Below, in pieces: positions 30,430-41,767 of a stretch of DNA of 64,000 nucleotides. Below the pieces are notes generated by a model. The model did not search any database, was not told where the DNA came from, and saw only the letters and a program-made list of their open reading frames with translations. Location: positions 12,338,501-12,402,500 of the forward strand of contig JAYKKT010000055.1 in NCBI GenBank assembly GCA_036023115.1. Direction: 5' to 3'. The position numbers and the translations under genes are program-made. The stretch is from Brasenia schreberi (lineage: Eukaryota; Streptophyta; Magnoliopsida; Nymphaeales; Cabombaceae). Position 1 is the stretch's first letter. The number at the start of each line of letters is the position of its first letter.

Positions 30430-32645
30430 AATAACTGTAGACGCAGAAAGTTTCCGCTCCTGGTTCTTAGGCCTGAAGCGAACCTTTTCGTGTGCCTAAG
30501 TTCTAATTAAGCAAAAGGGCGTGCCAGCTAACTTACTTAAGCTAGCGAAGAGAATTTTAAATCTGACTCCTAACATGGCGACTCTGAGCAAGCAAGCTCT
30601 TTTCGTCACAGACCTTCTTGCACCGATGCGCAAGGGTCAGTCTGTACGCTTAAAAAATCGAGTTTTGAAATACAAGAACCTACAAAAACGTTTTGAGGTG
30701 TTTGACCTGGGATTTATTTCACGTGGATTTGCACGTGCCTATGTCTTTCTTTTTATCCCTTTTCGGGCCTAAACTAGGTGTGTGTTATGAACACGTAGCC
30801 TAAGTGAGGCGACTTTTGAACGGGAGTATGGGGTTTGCTTTGATGCAATATGCATCCTAACTCCTGGTATGGCATATATGCAATGCAAACTCACGCAACT
30901 CCAAAGGGAAAACCCGAATTTGAAAGACAATGCCGAAGGAAAATGACTTGTAATGTAAATTGCGGAAGGGAAATATGGCTATATCTAAAGAGTGGAAAGG
31001 CTCGATAGTGCAAGTGTGTGCCGTGTATATATGTAAAGACTACTCACACTGCTGAACCTTAAAACCCAAATCTTAAAGACATAGCCGAAAGGGAAATACT
31101 TATAATATATATGGGCCCGAAGGTCGCCAACGTGTTGTGTGTGTGTTGTGTGTATATTGAAAGACAACTCACACGACTTAAATAAAACCCAAATATAAAA
31201 TGCAATATGGCCTTAGCTAAGGTCTTGGGAGTAAGAGCGAAAGCTCAATGTGTGTGAGTGTATAATTGAAGTACTACACACACGACATGAAATTAAACCC
31301 AAATATAAATTGCAATATGGCCTTAACTAAGGTCTTGGGAGTAAGAGCCAAAGCTCAATGTGTGTGAGAGTATAATTGAAATACTACACACACGACATGA
31401 AATTAAACCCAAGGGAAATATAACACGGCCCTTACTTGGGTCTTGCAAATAAGAGCAAAAGCTCAATGTGTGTGAGTGCGAGAATTGAAAGACAACACAC
31501 ACAACTTAAGCAAAACCCCACGCAACTTGAAGTATATAAATAAATTTATATCTCAAGGGTTGATTAGGCCCGTGTGTGTTCAAAATCGTGCACAACTAAG
31601 AGTGAGGTAGGCTCAAGTGCATGTGTGTGTGGGTGTGCCAAGCCACGTTATTACAAGCGGGGGGAGACAATGCTCCGTTATTACAACCCCGTATCAAATT
31701 TAATTTAACTTAAGCAAGTCTACAAATAAGGACCGAGTTAGGCACTTACGTATAGCTGGTCCGGAGGTGACTTGCTTGAGCTTGGGCTTGGGCGTCGCCT
31801 TGGGCTGCAAGAGGGAGCTCCTCGGAATGGCACGGCAAAGGGGTGTGCTGGCCGGGTGACAAGGGAGCGTGGGTGTGGCGCCTTGTTTCTTGCCTGCTGC
31901 TAGTAGGGTGCTGTCATGGTGTCTCGGGCTGAGGTGTTTAGGGAGTGTCACTAAGGTTTACGGTGGATCCTAGGGAAGGTGGAGCTAAGGGGTGACTAAG
32001 GAAGGATATCTAAGGAAGGGTGTGTAAGGCCGCGGATGATTGGGTGCAGTCGGCTGTGGCTGGCCAACTGGTGGCAGGTAAGGTGGTAGTCGGCTGGGGT
32101 AGTTAGGGGCTGTCACGATTGGGAAGGTAGGGTGCTATGGAAGGTGGAGCTAAGGGGTGACTAAGGAGAGGAAGGGCAGGTCCTAGGGAACAAGGTGAGG
32201 CGGCTGGGGTAGCTAGGGGGGGTGTCACTAAGGGATGGTAGGGAAGCGGGTGGTGCGGTTGGGTGTGGTTGAAGGGTGGCGGTTAGTTAGGTGGTGGCCG
32301 GCTGAGTGGAGTGAAAACTAGGCTAAGGTAGGGTGCTATGGGGTGGCTGAGAGTGGAGGGGGAGTGAAGATAGGGTGGAGTTAGGATAGGGTACTAACTG
32401 GATAAGAGAGGAAGGTTGGTGTCCAAGGAGGGCAGCCAGGTGAAGGTGGATGGAGCTGGCCGGGTAGTTGGTGGCAACGTGGAGTGGAGAAGGCCGGGAG
32501 GTAGTGGTGGCGTGGAGTGGTGCAGGCCGGGGGTAGTGGTGGAGTGGATGAGAGAAGAGAGCAAGGTGAGACAAGGTGAGAGAGAGCTCGGCTGGCCCAA
32601 GTACTGGCTGGAAAAAGATTAAAAACCCGCCCACTAGGGGGGGGG

Positions 32646-32653
32646 GTTTATAG
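32646..32653 (-). promoter_or_regulatory. TATA box of the 30436-33883 LTR
   Basis: Minus-strand CTATAAAC next to a run of C (G on the plus strand), as in the solo LTR. Donor-like GTTAGT follows about 250 nt downstream. Confidence 0.7.
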
Positions 32654-32864
32654 GTTTTCAAAGGGTCGGTTGGGGGTGGTTTTGAGAGGGTGGTTTGGTG
32701 GTTAAGTGGTGGTGGTGTGGTGATAAGGTGGGCTGGTTTTGAGGGGGAGGCAGATATTTTGTTTTAGGTGGTTTTAGGGATATGGTGTGCTAGGGTTTAG
32801 GTGGGGTGGTTTATGGCTTAGCTAGGTGGGTTAGTTTTGGGGTGAGGTTCAGTGAGGTGGGTTA

Positions 32865-33060
32865 GGTGTTTAGGCTAGGATTAGGTTAGGATTAGGGGAA
32901 TTAGGCTAGGTTTAGGGAAGGATTAGGGAGGTGGGTTAGGTGATTAGGTTGGGATTAGGCCAGGATTAGGGAAGTGGGTTAGGTGATTAGGCTAGGATTA
33001 GGTTGGGATTAGGGTAAATGGCTAGGATTAGGGGTTTTGGCTTAGGATTGGGTTAGGAAG
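32865..33060 (-). repeat. Degenerate GGATTAGG tract in U3
   Basis: Irregular repeats of GGATTAGG and GTGGGTTAGGTGATTAGG. Same LTR position as 860-1085 (opposite strand). Confidence 0.75.
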
Positions 33061-33883
33061 CTCCCTTTTGCAGAACCCATAGACCTAGTTGCATCATGTT
33101 GGTGCAGCCCTAGGTTAGGTGTAGGCTCATACAATCTTAAACCCACACTAATTAAGCTAACCCACATGATTAACCCCAAACTTGACACACAACTCAAGCT
33201 TAATACATTCCCCTCATGCTTATCCTCCCCATTCTCTCTCATGCCCATAATCCCACGTGAATTTCAAGTGCGCCCCACCTCCATTTATGAGAAGGTCATG
33301 TGGGCCATGGATGTGGATATTGGATTGGATCTTTGGATCCAAATCCAAATCCACGCATACATTTGGATTGGGATCTGGATATATATGGTCCAGATCCAAT
33401 CCAAACTGAATTCTGACTCCTTCAGGGTATGTTCGAAACGAACGATTTGTGTGGGGCCTGACAACATTAGTACTCCGTCTTGCATTGGGTCTTCGCCAAC
33501 ATGGTCGTCCGCTTCTGTTTTCACCTTCCGGAGATGATTTCATACGATTTTTGCTGATAACAAGGACTTGGACGTTTGAGATCCTGGGGGTGGATCTAAC
33601 ATGAGAGTTGCTGTGTCGGGCTCGACATGTGCTCCGGTTCCGGGCTCTCTTTAGCTCTTCTGGTCCTGCTTTCATCAGGCCAAGCCGCTTCGTGGGGTTT
33701 CAAAACATATTTTAAAAGGTTTTAAAAGCATATTATACCTATTTTAAAACATATACAATTTAAACATATGTACAGGGTTTGTTTGGAAGGCTCCTGGGTT
33801 CCCAGACTCAAAATAGCCCTTTGGGGCTGCTTTTACAAAACTAGGTTTATTTGAGAAGTTCGTGGGATTTCGGGGTGTTTATA

Positions 33884-34295
33884 GGCTTCATCCAGCTTCT
33901 CGTGCCACGTCCTACCCTTCTCTAAAGTCTTCTCAATTATACAAATGAGAGTCTTATTCGTGGCTTCGGCTTGGCCATTGCCTTGAGGGTAGTAGGGCGA
34001 GGAGAAGTGGTGAGTTTTGCCATACATGTTGCACAACTTGACCATCCGCTCGTTTTTGAATGGGGTGCCATTATCGGACACAAGGTCTCGTGGAACCCCA
34101 AATCGAGTCAAGATATTCCTCCTAATGAAAGCCACCACATGTTGCCCCTGTACGTTGGTCAGGGAAATGGCTTCCACCCACTTGGAGAAATACTCCGTGG
34201 CTGCTAAAATGAATTTATGCCCATTCGATGCCTTTGGAAAGATTGGGCCTACAATATCAAACGCCCACATGGTAAATGGCCAGGGGCTGACTACG
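33884..34295 (-). pseudogene. Integrase fragment embedded at the 3' end of C
   Basis: Homologous to 20136-20550 with the same two ends (KLDEA side and just after MWAFDIV). The PPT and the last 3'UTR part are missing, so it abuts the LTR directly. D in FDIV, D in SDNGTP and E in QAEATNK are present, but it is only part of the domain. Confidence 0.82.
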
Positions 34296-35003
34296 GAGTC
34301 TTGACACTCACTAATCTAGCGGAGGTTTTAGAAAAAACAAGCTACATTTCAAGATTCCTATGTCTTATTCTCAAACAAAATGAAATTCAAGTAGGTAAAT
34401 CCTATTTTTACTTTAGGATTCCTCGAAATGAACCATGTTTACTTGGGATAAGCCAGGGATGGGAAAGAGATACCACGGTCCCTTCTGAAGCGTCTCGTGG
34501 TTTAAGACATAGAAGGCAGAAAACTGCTCTTTTTGAGCTTTTTGGCCTCTTTTTCCTTTTTTTCATAGAGTGTCTCCCTTTGGGAGTATTTCTTCTTTAA
34601 TCCCTCTTTTCTATAAGAGAATCGAATTTTTCTTTTTGATTCTGGTTTCTTTCTTTTGGAAAGAGACTTTTGATGGGGAATTCCCTTTATATTGGCCATG
34701 TTTTCTTTTTCGGAAGGAGAAGAGAAGAGGGGAGGACTTATCCCAAGGTCACACTCGATCCTTTCCAGATCAGCCTATTTAGAAATAGCATGTACTACTT
34801 GCAAGTATCTTGCTATATTGAACTAGGCCTTTCTTTGTAAGAAGAAGGATTTTGAAATGTAACCACGTGTTTGGAAAACTCCACTCTTTCACAAGTGCAA
34901 ATTCTCTCACTCAGGGTCACTTGATTCGCCTTTGAACCTTACTTTCGAAGTTTCAAAGCAGTTATCCCTAAAGGTTTTCGAAAATTGGAATTTAACCCAA
35001 ATC
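34296..35003 (-). other. 3'UTR segment of C
   Basis: Noncoding; matches 20551-21266 closely, including the ACTCACTAATCTAG start, the hairpin at 34472-34501 and the GGGAGTA box near 34580. Confidence 0.75.
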
Positions 35004-35822
35004 CTACACATAATACTTCTTTAAGTATTGAATATTGATAGGATCTGCTAAATTCCTACCTTCTACATCGATCAACCAAAACGAGTTGTTCGTCGTGGTT
35101 GCACGCACAACATAGGGTGCATCCCACTTGGGGCACCACTTTCCAAGGGGATGTGGGCCACGATAGTAGATGATTTTGAAAACCAGATCTCCCACTTCAA
35201 AGTGGCGAGGTCTCATGTGTTTGCCATAATGTCGGGCTATCCTTTTCCGGTATGCATGAGCATGATCTATAGCAAGGAGTCGCCTCTGAAGTGTCTCTAG
35301 GGGGAGGTCGAGTGCAATGGATGTATGGAATGAATGCAATTGTATATGAATGGGAAGAATGGTGTTTGTGCCATAGACCAATTCGAATGGTGTGGCATTT
35401 GTGGGAGTCCGGATGGAAGTTCTATAAGCCCATAAGGCTTCATCCAGCTTCTCGTGCCACGTCCTACCCTTCTCTAAAGTCTTCTCAATTATACTAATGA
35501 GAGTCTTATTTGTGGCTTCGGCTTGGCCATTGCCTTGAGGGTAGTAGGGCGAGGAGAAGTAGTGAGTTATGCCATACGTGTTGCACAACTTGACCATCCG
35601 CTCATTTTTGAATGGGGTGCCATTATCGGACACAAGGTCTCGTGGAACCCCAAATCGAGCCAAGATATTCCTCCTAATGAAAGCCACAACATGTTGCCCC
35701 TGTACGTTGGTCAGGGAAATGGCTTCCACCCACTTGGTGAAATACTCCGTGGCTGCTAAAATGAATCTATGCCCATTTGATGCCTCTGGAAAGATCGGGC
35801 CCACAATATCAAATGCCCACAT
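35004..35822 (-). pseudogene. Integrase core and C-terminus of C
   Basis: 272 codons open from MWAFDIVGPIFPEASNGH to YLKKYYV and a natural stop. D (AFDIV), D (SDNGTP) and E (QAEATNK) are kept. Compared with B and E, 39 bp (13 residues between LETLQ and RRLLA) are deleted in frame. A W to stop change just upstream cuts it from the zinc finger and pol. Confidence 0.88.
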
Positions 35823-35831
35823 GATAAATGG

Positions 35832-36257
35832 CTAGGGGCTGACCACGGAATGCAATGCAGATGATGGGATATGAATGGCGTGCCCATGCACTTGACATGG
35901 ATGACACATCCCAACATGATCGTGACAATCCTTTTTCAGGGTGGACCAAAAATAGCCCGCTCTAAGTATTTTCATTGCCATCATGTTGGCATTAACATGA
36001 CCTCCACATTCTCCATCGTGGAATTCATGCATAACAGTCTTAGCCTCCTCTAGATCGACACATCTTAGTAGGATGCCGGTAAAACTTTTTTTGTATAAAA
36101 CCCCACCCAGAATGGTGTATCGGGTAGAAATTTTATGGATGAATGCCTTATGTTTGGATGTGGCATCCTCGGTGAATCCCCCATTTTCTAGAAAATGTTT
36201 GATGTCATAAAACCAAGGTTTTTCGATAGAATCTGGATTATTTTGGCAAATATCCAA
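35832..36257 (-). pseudogene. Integrase N-terminal zinc-binding region of C
   Basis: Open for 141 codons: KPWFYDIKHFLENGGF, VLYKKSFTGILLRCVD, HEFHDGECGGHVNANMMAMK, CHDHVGMCHPCQVHG. H2C2 ligands are intact. Ends in a stop (TGG to TAG) before the core, same frame. Confidence 0.85.
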
Positions 36258-37189
36258 ATTGTGCGTGGATGGGTTGGGCGCATGTCATATTTCTAAGGAT
36301 CGAGTTCCGAAAATGGGATCGACCTTTAGGGCTGAACCCAAGGAGGAGAGGGCATCGGCAATGCCATTATCCTCTCTTCCTACGTGTGTGAATTTACACG
36401 ATTGGAATGACTCAACCAATCAAGTGGCCAACTCGTGATATGGAAGAAGTTTTTCATTTCACACTTGCCAAATTTTCAAAACTTGGTTTATAACAAGGAG
36501 TGAATCTCCAAAGACCTCGATGCGTGATGCCCCTAGAGTTTTCCAAACCCTTAAGCCTTGTATGAGTGCTTCATACTCAACTATGTTGTTGGAACATTCG
36601 AAATCTAGGCGAATTGCTATGGGGATCTCGCCCTTGTCAGGGTATATGAGGATGACCCCAGCACCAGCCCCTCGTTGGTTTCGTGCCCCATCGAAGTGCA
36701 TTTTCCACACTTGGTTTTTGAAAGAGTTTGCCAAAATGTGTTTTTGAAAATGATTTTGCAATATGCCTTCGTCAGGCATTTCATCAAATGTGGGATATGC
36801 GTCCTCCAAGGGGAACTCAGCCACGTAGTCAGCTAGGGCTTGCCCCTTAATGGAGATCTGATGATGGTATTTCAGGTCATACTCCATTAGAAGGAGTTGC
36901 CATTTGCCCAATCTACCAGTGAGAATGGGTTTTCGAATAAGTGATTGATTGGATCAAGCTTGGACACTATCCAGATCTCATGATCTAGGAAATAGTGTCG
37001 AAATTTCTGGCAGGCCCAGACTAGGGCCAAGCACGTCTTCTCCATGGCTTGATAATTCCTTTCGTAAGCCAAGAGAGTTTTCGAAATATAATAGATGGCA
37101 TACTCCTTATGGGTGTCATCCTCGTATTGAGCTAATAGAGCTCCTAAAGCATTCGCATGCATGGAAATGTAAAGCAAAAGAGGTTTTCC
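36258..37189 (-). pseudogene. Dual RNase H region of C
   Basis: Proximal domain LLLYISMHANALGALLAQ without the first catalytic Asp; distal archaeal-type domain MHFDGARNQRGAGAG, SNNIVEYEAL, FGDSLLVI with its acidic residues kept. A 1-bp loss near 36935 shifts the frame between the two domains and an R to stop change at 36459-36461 ends the second. Further stops lie in 36258-36458. Confidence 0.87.
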
Positions 37190-38105
37190 TTGCTTTGGAG
37201 GATTCAAAACGGGGGGATTAATCAGGGATGCCTTTAGTCTCTCGAAGGACTTCTGTCAGTCGTCATCCCATGAAAATTTTGTGCCCTTCCTCAACAGTTT
37301 GTTGAAGGGCTCGCATCTAGTTGCCAGGTTTGATATAAACCGGCGAATGGACTGTAGTCGACCCTGGAGGCTACGAATTTGTGTGAGATTGGAGGGTGGA
37401 GCCATGTCTATGATGGCTCGACACTTAGAGGGGTCGACTTCTATACCCCTTTGGCTCACCATAAAGCCTAGACGCTTTCCGAACTCTACTCCGAATACAC
37501 ATTTTTGAGGTTTTAGCTTTACTTTGTAAAGTCTAAGCCTTTCAAAAATCTTTTGCAAACATTCGATATGAGTGCATCGGGTTTTGGATTTTGCCAAGAG
37601 ATCATCTACATACACTTCTACGAGCTCATGAATCTGATCGTGGAAGATTGTGGTCATGGCTCTTTGGTATGTCGCGCTAGCATTTTTCAAACCAAAGGGC
37701 ATGACTGTATAGCAGTACGTGCCCCACGGGGTTGTGAATGCGGTCTTACCTTGATCTCGTGGACTTAATTTAATTTGATTATACCCTGAATAGCCATCCA
37801 TAAATGAAAACATTTCGTGATTTGCAGTACTATCAACTATCAAATCTATGTTTGGTAAAGGATAATTATCCTTTGGAGTGGCTTTATTCAGGTTTCTGAA
37901 ATCGATGCATATTCGAATTTTCCCATTGGTTTTTCGAAACGATGTTTGATAACCAATCGGAATACGCAATGGGTTTTATAAATCCGGCTTTTAACAGATC
38001 TTCTAAACCCTCTTTGACCGGTGCGTCTACATTCGGATGCATTTTCCTAAGCTTCTGCTTTATAGGTTTCACATCCGCATCTAAGGGAAGACGATGTTCG
38101 ACAAT
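37190..38105 (-). pseudogene. Reverse transcriptase of C
   Basis: GKIRICIDFRNLNKATPKDN, FSFMDGYSGYNQIKL, VMPFGLKNASATYQR and VEVYVDDLLAKS are all readable. Small deletions near 37930-37940 shift the frame just before the first motif, and C to stop at 37256-37258 ends it after WDDD. Flanking segments are in frame with pol upstream and RNase H downstream apart from these lesions. Confidence 0.9.
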
Positions 38106-38741
38106 GCTAGGATTTATGCCCGGCATGTCTTCATACGTCCATGCAAACACATCTAAGTAGGTTCGTAGAAATGCAATGAATGCTGATCTTTCATGCTCAT
38201 GCAAACATGCACCTACCTTAATGGGTTTGGGATTGGAATCACTCCCTAGGTTCACCTCTATGAAATCTCCTCCTACTGAATTGGAAGGTCTTTCAAAATC
38301 GAGAATTTTATGAAATGCTGGGAGCTCAGAAGTGGAATCTTCCTCAAGGGGATCCACTTCTGGGTTTTGATCATTCTCGTGGGTTATAGAGCCGAGGGAA
38401 TTTGATGCGTGGATTTTCAAAAGACCTAGTTTTATACTTGGAATTTCTATTGATTTCAAAATGTTTGGTCTGGTTATGTAGATAACGTTTCTTTCGAAAT
38501 CCTTTTCCTTTTCTTTTTCCAAAGCCTTACCAGGAGCAGCTATGTATAAAATCTTTTTGGTATTTTGTAAATTTTTGATTTTTTTGTGTTTTTGCAAAAC
38601 AAGAACTTTAGGAACTATACAAACTACTCTATTTTCGAGTTTTTGATTTTCCAATGTTTTTGGTTTTTGCAATTTTCCATTTTTTTCGATTTTGAGTTTT
38701 TCAAATGCTTTTGTATTTTTATAAAAGTGATCTTCCATCAT
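38106..38741 (-). pseudogene. Pol N-terminal region of C
   Basis: The most complete copy: open from MMEDHFYKNTKAFEKL through ERPSNSVGGDFIEVNLGSDS and LRTYLDVFAWTYEDMPGI to VEHRLPLDADVKP. The segment from FIEVNLG to MPGI is what normally precedes RT in Ty3/gypsy pol. Lys-rich beginning of unknown role. Confidence 0.8.
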
Positions 38742-38772
38742 ACCTACAAAGGGAAAACACTACGGGTTAGAC

Positions 38773-39213
38773 TCAGAATAAGAGGTCTAAATCATAGGTT
38801 TCTTCTAGGGTGGGCTCCAGGGCACCCTTGACCCAGGTGGTCACAGGGGGTGGCTCTGGTGGTATTTTGGGAGTATAGCCAACCCCATATCGGCTTGGAT
38901 TGGCCCTTGGAAGTATGGGTTCTAGGAGACCCTGGTTTTGTGCCCCTAGACTGGTATATGGCATGTAGCCCATGTTTAACAGCATGGTCCACGACTTTTT
39001 GTTTTTTTGAAAATTCGAATATAGGTCGTGGTCCTGGAACTTGCTGTCGTCTATGTCATGGACATAGGGCTTTCCATCCAGGAGTTTTGGAAATAAGGGA
39101 TGTTTGGGTCTTCCTAGAAGGATCAGGACTTTGAGGGGGCCAGCCTTGGGCGGCCCCTTCACATACACGACCTTCCTAGGGTTTTTCAATGTGAGCCTTG
39201 GCAGCTCGACCAT
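38773..39213 (-). pseudogene. G-patch-like segment of C
   Basis: YVHDIDDSKFQDHDLYSNF, NMGYMPYTSLGAQNQG, GVGYTPKIPPEPPP, ending DLDLLF and TGA. Stop about 30 nt before the pol ATG, pol in +1 frame. Confidence 0.75.
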
Positions 39214-39240
39214 GGTCTGCTCGAGGTTAGCCTCACGGGC

Positions 39241-39858
39241 CTAGGAACTCGACAAACAAGGGGAGTTTATGATCCCCTGAAGCTGAGGGTGACTCTCACC
39301 TAGGATCACCACGACTTGGTCCCTGAAAGGGATCTTGACACACCTGTGGAAGGTGGATGTTACAGCGCACAAGCTGTGTATCCAAGGCCTTCCTAACAAC
39401 AGGTTATAGTGGGGGTGGATGTCCAGGACATAGAACACCCCCGTGTATGCTATCCCTCCCATTTCCATGGGGAGTTTGATAGATCGTAAGGGTCTAGACG
39501 CATTCCCATCGTATCTAGTGATAACGATGGGACTTGGGTTTACAGAAGCCAAGGTGACTCTGATTTGATACGCCACATGAAGTGGAAGGATGTTGAGCCC
39601 TCCTCCCCCATCGACAAGGCACCTGTCCAGAGAGTGGTTATTCAGAACCACCTCGATATGCAGGGCCTGGTTATGGGCTTCGTAGGGTCTTTCTACATCA
39701 TCTTCCGAGAAGGTGATGGGCGATTTTGCTCCTATTGACGCCACTTGGTCAGACAGGGATTCAGGGGTTATGTTCGAACTAACCTTAGCTCTTTCTAGAA
39801 TTTTCTCTAACACGAGTCTATGCCTAGGCGAAGTTTGTATTAGCTCTAGGATGGACAT
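39241..39858 (-). pseudogene. Aspartic protease of C
   Basis: Open 205 codons: SILELIQTSPRHRLVLEKIL, RCLVDGGGGLNILPLHVAY, ITRYDGNASRPLRS, NLLLGRPWIHSLCAV. Ends in Q to stop at 39241-39243. DGGGG again at the active site. This copy has no LTR filler, which shows the ancestral state of the B locus. Confidence 0.86.
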
Positions 39859-40739
39859 GTGGATAGGAATCTTTGAAAGATGGTTTTCGATATCATAAGG
39901 GTTTAAAATGATTTTCCCATTTCTGCTTTTGGCAGAACTTTAGGAATACATGCTTTTGAGGGGCCAGGCACACTGACCACCTTTTTAGCACTTTGTAGGT
40001 GCGGGGGTTGATAGATCCTTCCGGATCTTGTTACTTCCCTCATGACCAACCTAGGGTTTGCACCTAATATGGCTCTAACCGTGAGTTTTGGAGCACCTTG
40101 TATCTTTAAAACTAGTTTAGCTGGGGATTCAGCTCTTGGTGGTCCCCGGATGATTACTTGGGCGGGTTTCTTGTAAAGTACAAGAGTAGACGCACAAGTG
40201 GATCGACCAGACTCAGTTGGATGCGCTAGATCTTTTCAAAAGGTGAGGGTACTTACCTCTTTTCCCTTCCCACTGCTACTGCCGTGCTTGGGAAAGGGTT
40301 CTTTAAAGATAGCTTGGGTTGGCTCGGGTTCCTCGGTGACATGAAGTCGGCCCTCCGCTATCAAGTTCTCAATTTTATTAAGGAGGGAGAAGCACCGCTT
40401 TATATTATGGCCTTTGAGCTAATGATACTTGCAGTACTTGTTTAAAAACCCTTCCTTTGAAGTGACTCTCTCGGGAATCTCGGGGAGTTCAATCATGCCT
40501 TGGGCAAGTAGGAGACCTCTGTCACAGGTTGCCCCAGTGGAGTATACTCCCGTCTTTCAAAGGGCTTTTCAAAACTCCTCTCTTTTTTATTTTTAGCTTT
40601 TTCAAAAGCTTTTGAAGCACTTGCCGAGCTTGGATCCACCCGGACATTGGCGATTTTATGGGGCTTTGCCCCTTTGTCCGCGGTGGATGGCCCATAGTTG
40701 ATGGGCTTCTCCAAGCGAGTTTTCAAAATAGGACTTCCT
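39859..40739 (-). pseudogene. Gag C-terminal part and linker of C
   Basis: Contains decayed zinc-knuckle coding (about 40380-40440, with a stop in the loop), KPHKIANVRVDPSSA and KREYTPLGQPV-like blocks, and the linker. About 10 bp are lost near 40512 compared with B and E, shifting the frame. Several stops. Confidence 0.75.
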
Positions 40740-41628
40740 TTCCATAAGTGGTCGTACACCCCTTTTTCAAGTTTGTTTTGAAAAGGGATGCTTTCTTTAC
40801 TAACTTATGGAAAGTAGAGATTTCATGAAGTGAGAGAAGGGTCTTTAACTCATTTTTAAAATTATCCAGGATGAGCATGACTGCGCATCCTTCGGATATT
40901 GGCCCTCGCACTTGCCCTAAAAGGGACCTCCATCGAATAATGAAGGCATGCACGTCTTCGTTCATGCCTTGCTTTGTATCCCTTAAAGTGTTTAAAGTCG
41001 GCGTGACTTCTACGTTATGTGCAAATCTTTGCATAAAGTAGTTCGCTAACTCTTCAAAAGTAACGAACTGGCTTAGATCGTAGGAAGCCAGCCATTTGGC
41101 AGCTGTGCCTTTAAGGGATAGAGGGAACCAATACACCCATTTCATCGAGTTCTTTTTCTTCTTATGGGCTCGACGTGAGAAAAGTTGCAGGTGAGACCTA
41201 GGGTCTCCCATGCCATCATACCGATGAAAGTTCGGTATTTCATCGTCACTGTCTGTTTCATAATCCATAGGTAGGAAATCAGACAGGGCGTAACTCCTTT
41301 TCTCTTTACTTTGCCCTTTTAGCAGTTGCTGTAGGGCTTTACGGTCTTTTTGTGTGAAGGACTCGTGGTATTAGTTACCTTTCATTACAGAGGCCTCGTT
41401 ATGTTTGTGAGGTTTTTCAGGTCTTTTCTTGGCCTTTTGTTCACCATTCGATGAACATGAATCGCCTGCTTCAGCCTCTTGGCTAAGAGCATCGATTTTG
41501 GCCTCGAATTCCCTTCTCAAATCTTCAATCTCTTCTAGTTTGTTTTTATTTTTCAAAAATCTCCTAGAATGAGAACTTGATGCGCATGGGCCCTGGCTCG
41601 ACACTTCACTTGGATTTGATTTCGACAT
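40740..41628 (-). pseudogene. gag: gag N-terminus and core of C
   Basis: Starts MSKSNPSEVSSQ at 41628. Coil LEEIEDLRREFEAKIDALSQ; a CAA to TAA stop at 41371-41373; then the core is open from about 41368 to 40759 (MDYETDSDDEIPNFHRYDG, MKWVYWFPLSLKGTAAKW, MQRFAHNVEVTPTLNTLRD). An indel near 40758 shifts it. An acceptor-like CATACGTAG lies 20 nt before the ATG. Confidence 0.87.
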
Positions 41629-41745
41629 GCTTTCAAGCTTTCAAAATCCTACGTATGAATTATAACAAGTAAAAGAGCTAAAATGACATCTTTGGAAAAT
41701 TTTTCGCAAGGTTTCTAATATGACTCGATTTTTTAAAAGACTCAC

Positions 41746-41763
41746 GTCCCACCCGGCATGCCA
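41746..41763 (-). promoter_or_regulatory. Primer-binding site of C
   Basis: Reverse complement TGGCATGCCGGGTGGGAC, two changes from A. Confidence 0.85.
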
Positions 41764-41767
41764 AATC

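Larger units (their letters stand above)
30436..33883 (-). repeat. LTR shared by B (5' LTR) and C (3' side)
   Basis: About 3.45 kb. On the plus strand it starts TGTAGACGCAG and ends GGGGTGTTTATA, where CA has become TA. U5 hairpin 30609-30644, PBS-like decamer 30517-30526, tandem hairpin units at about 30990-31480, candidate exon 31750-31804, TATA box 32646-32653, GGATTAGG tract 32865-33060, GGATC repeats 33300-33410. B's PBS is on the left; an integrase fragment of C abuts on the right without a PPT. Confidence 0.88.
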
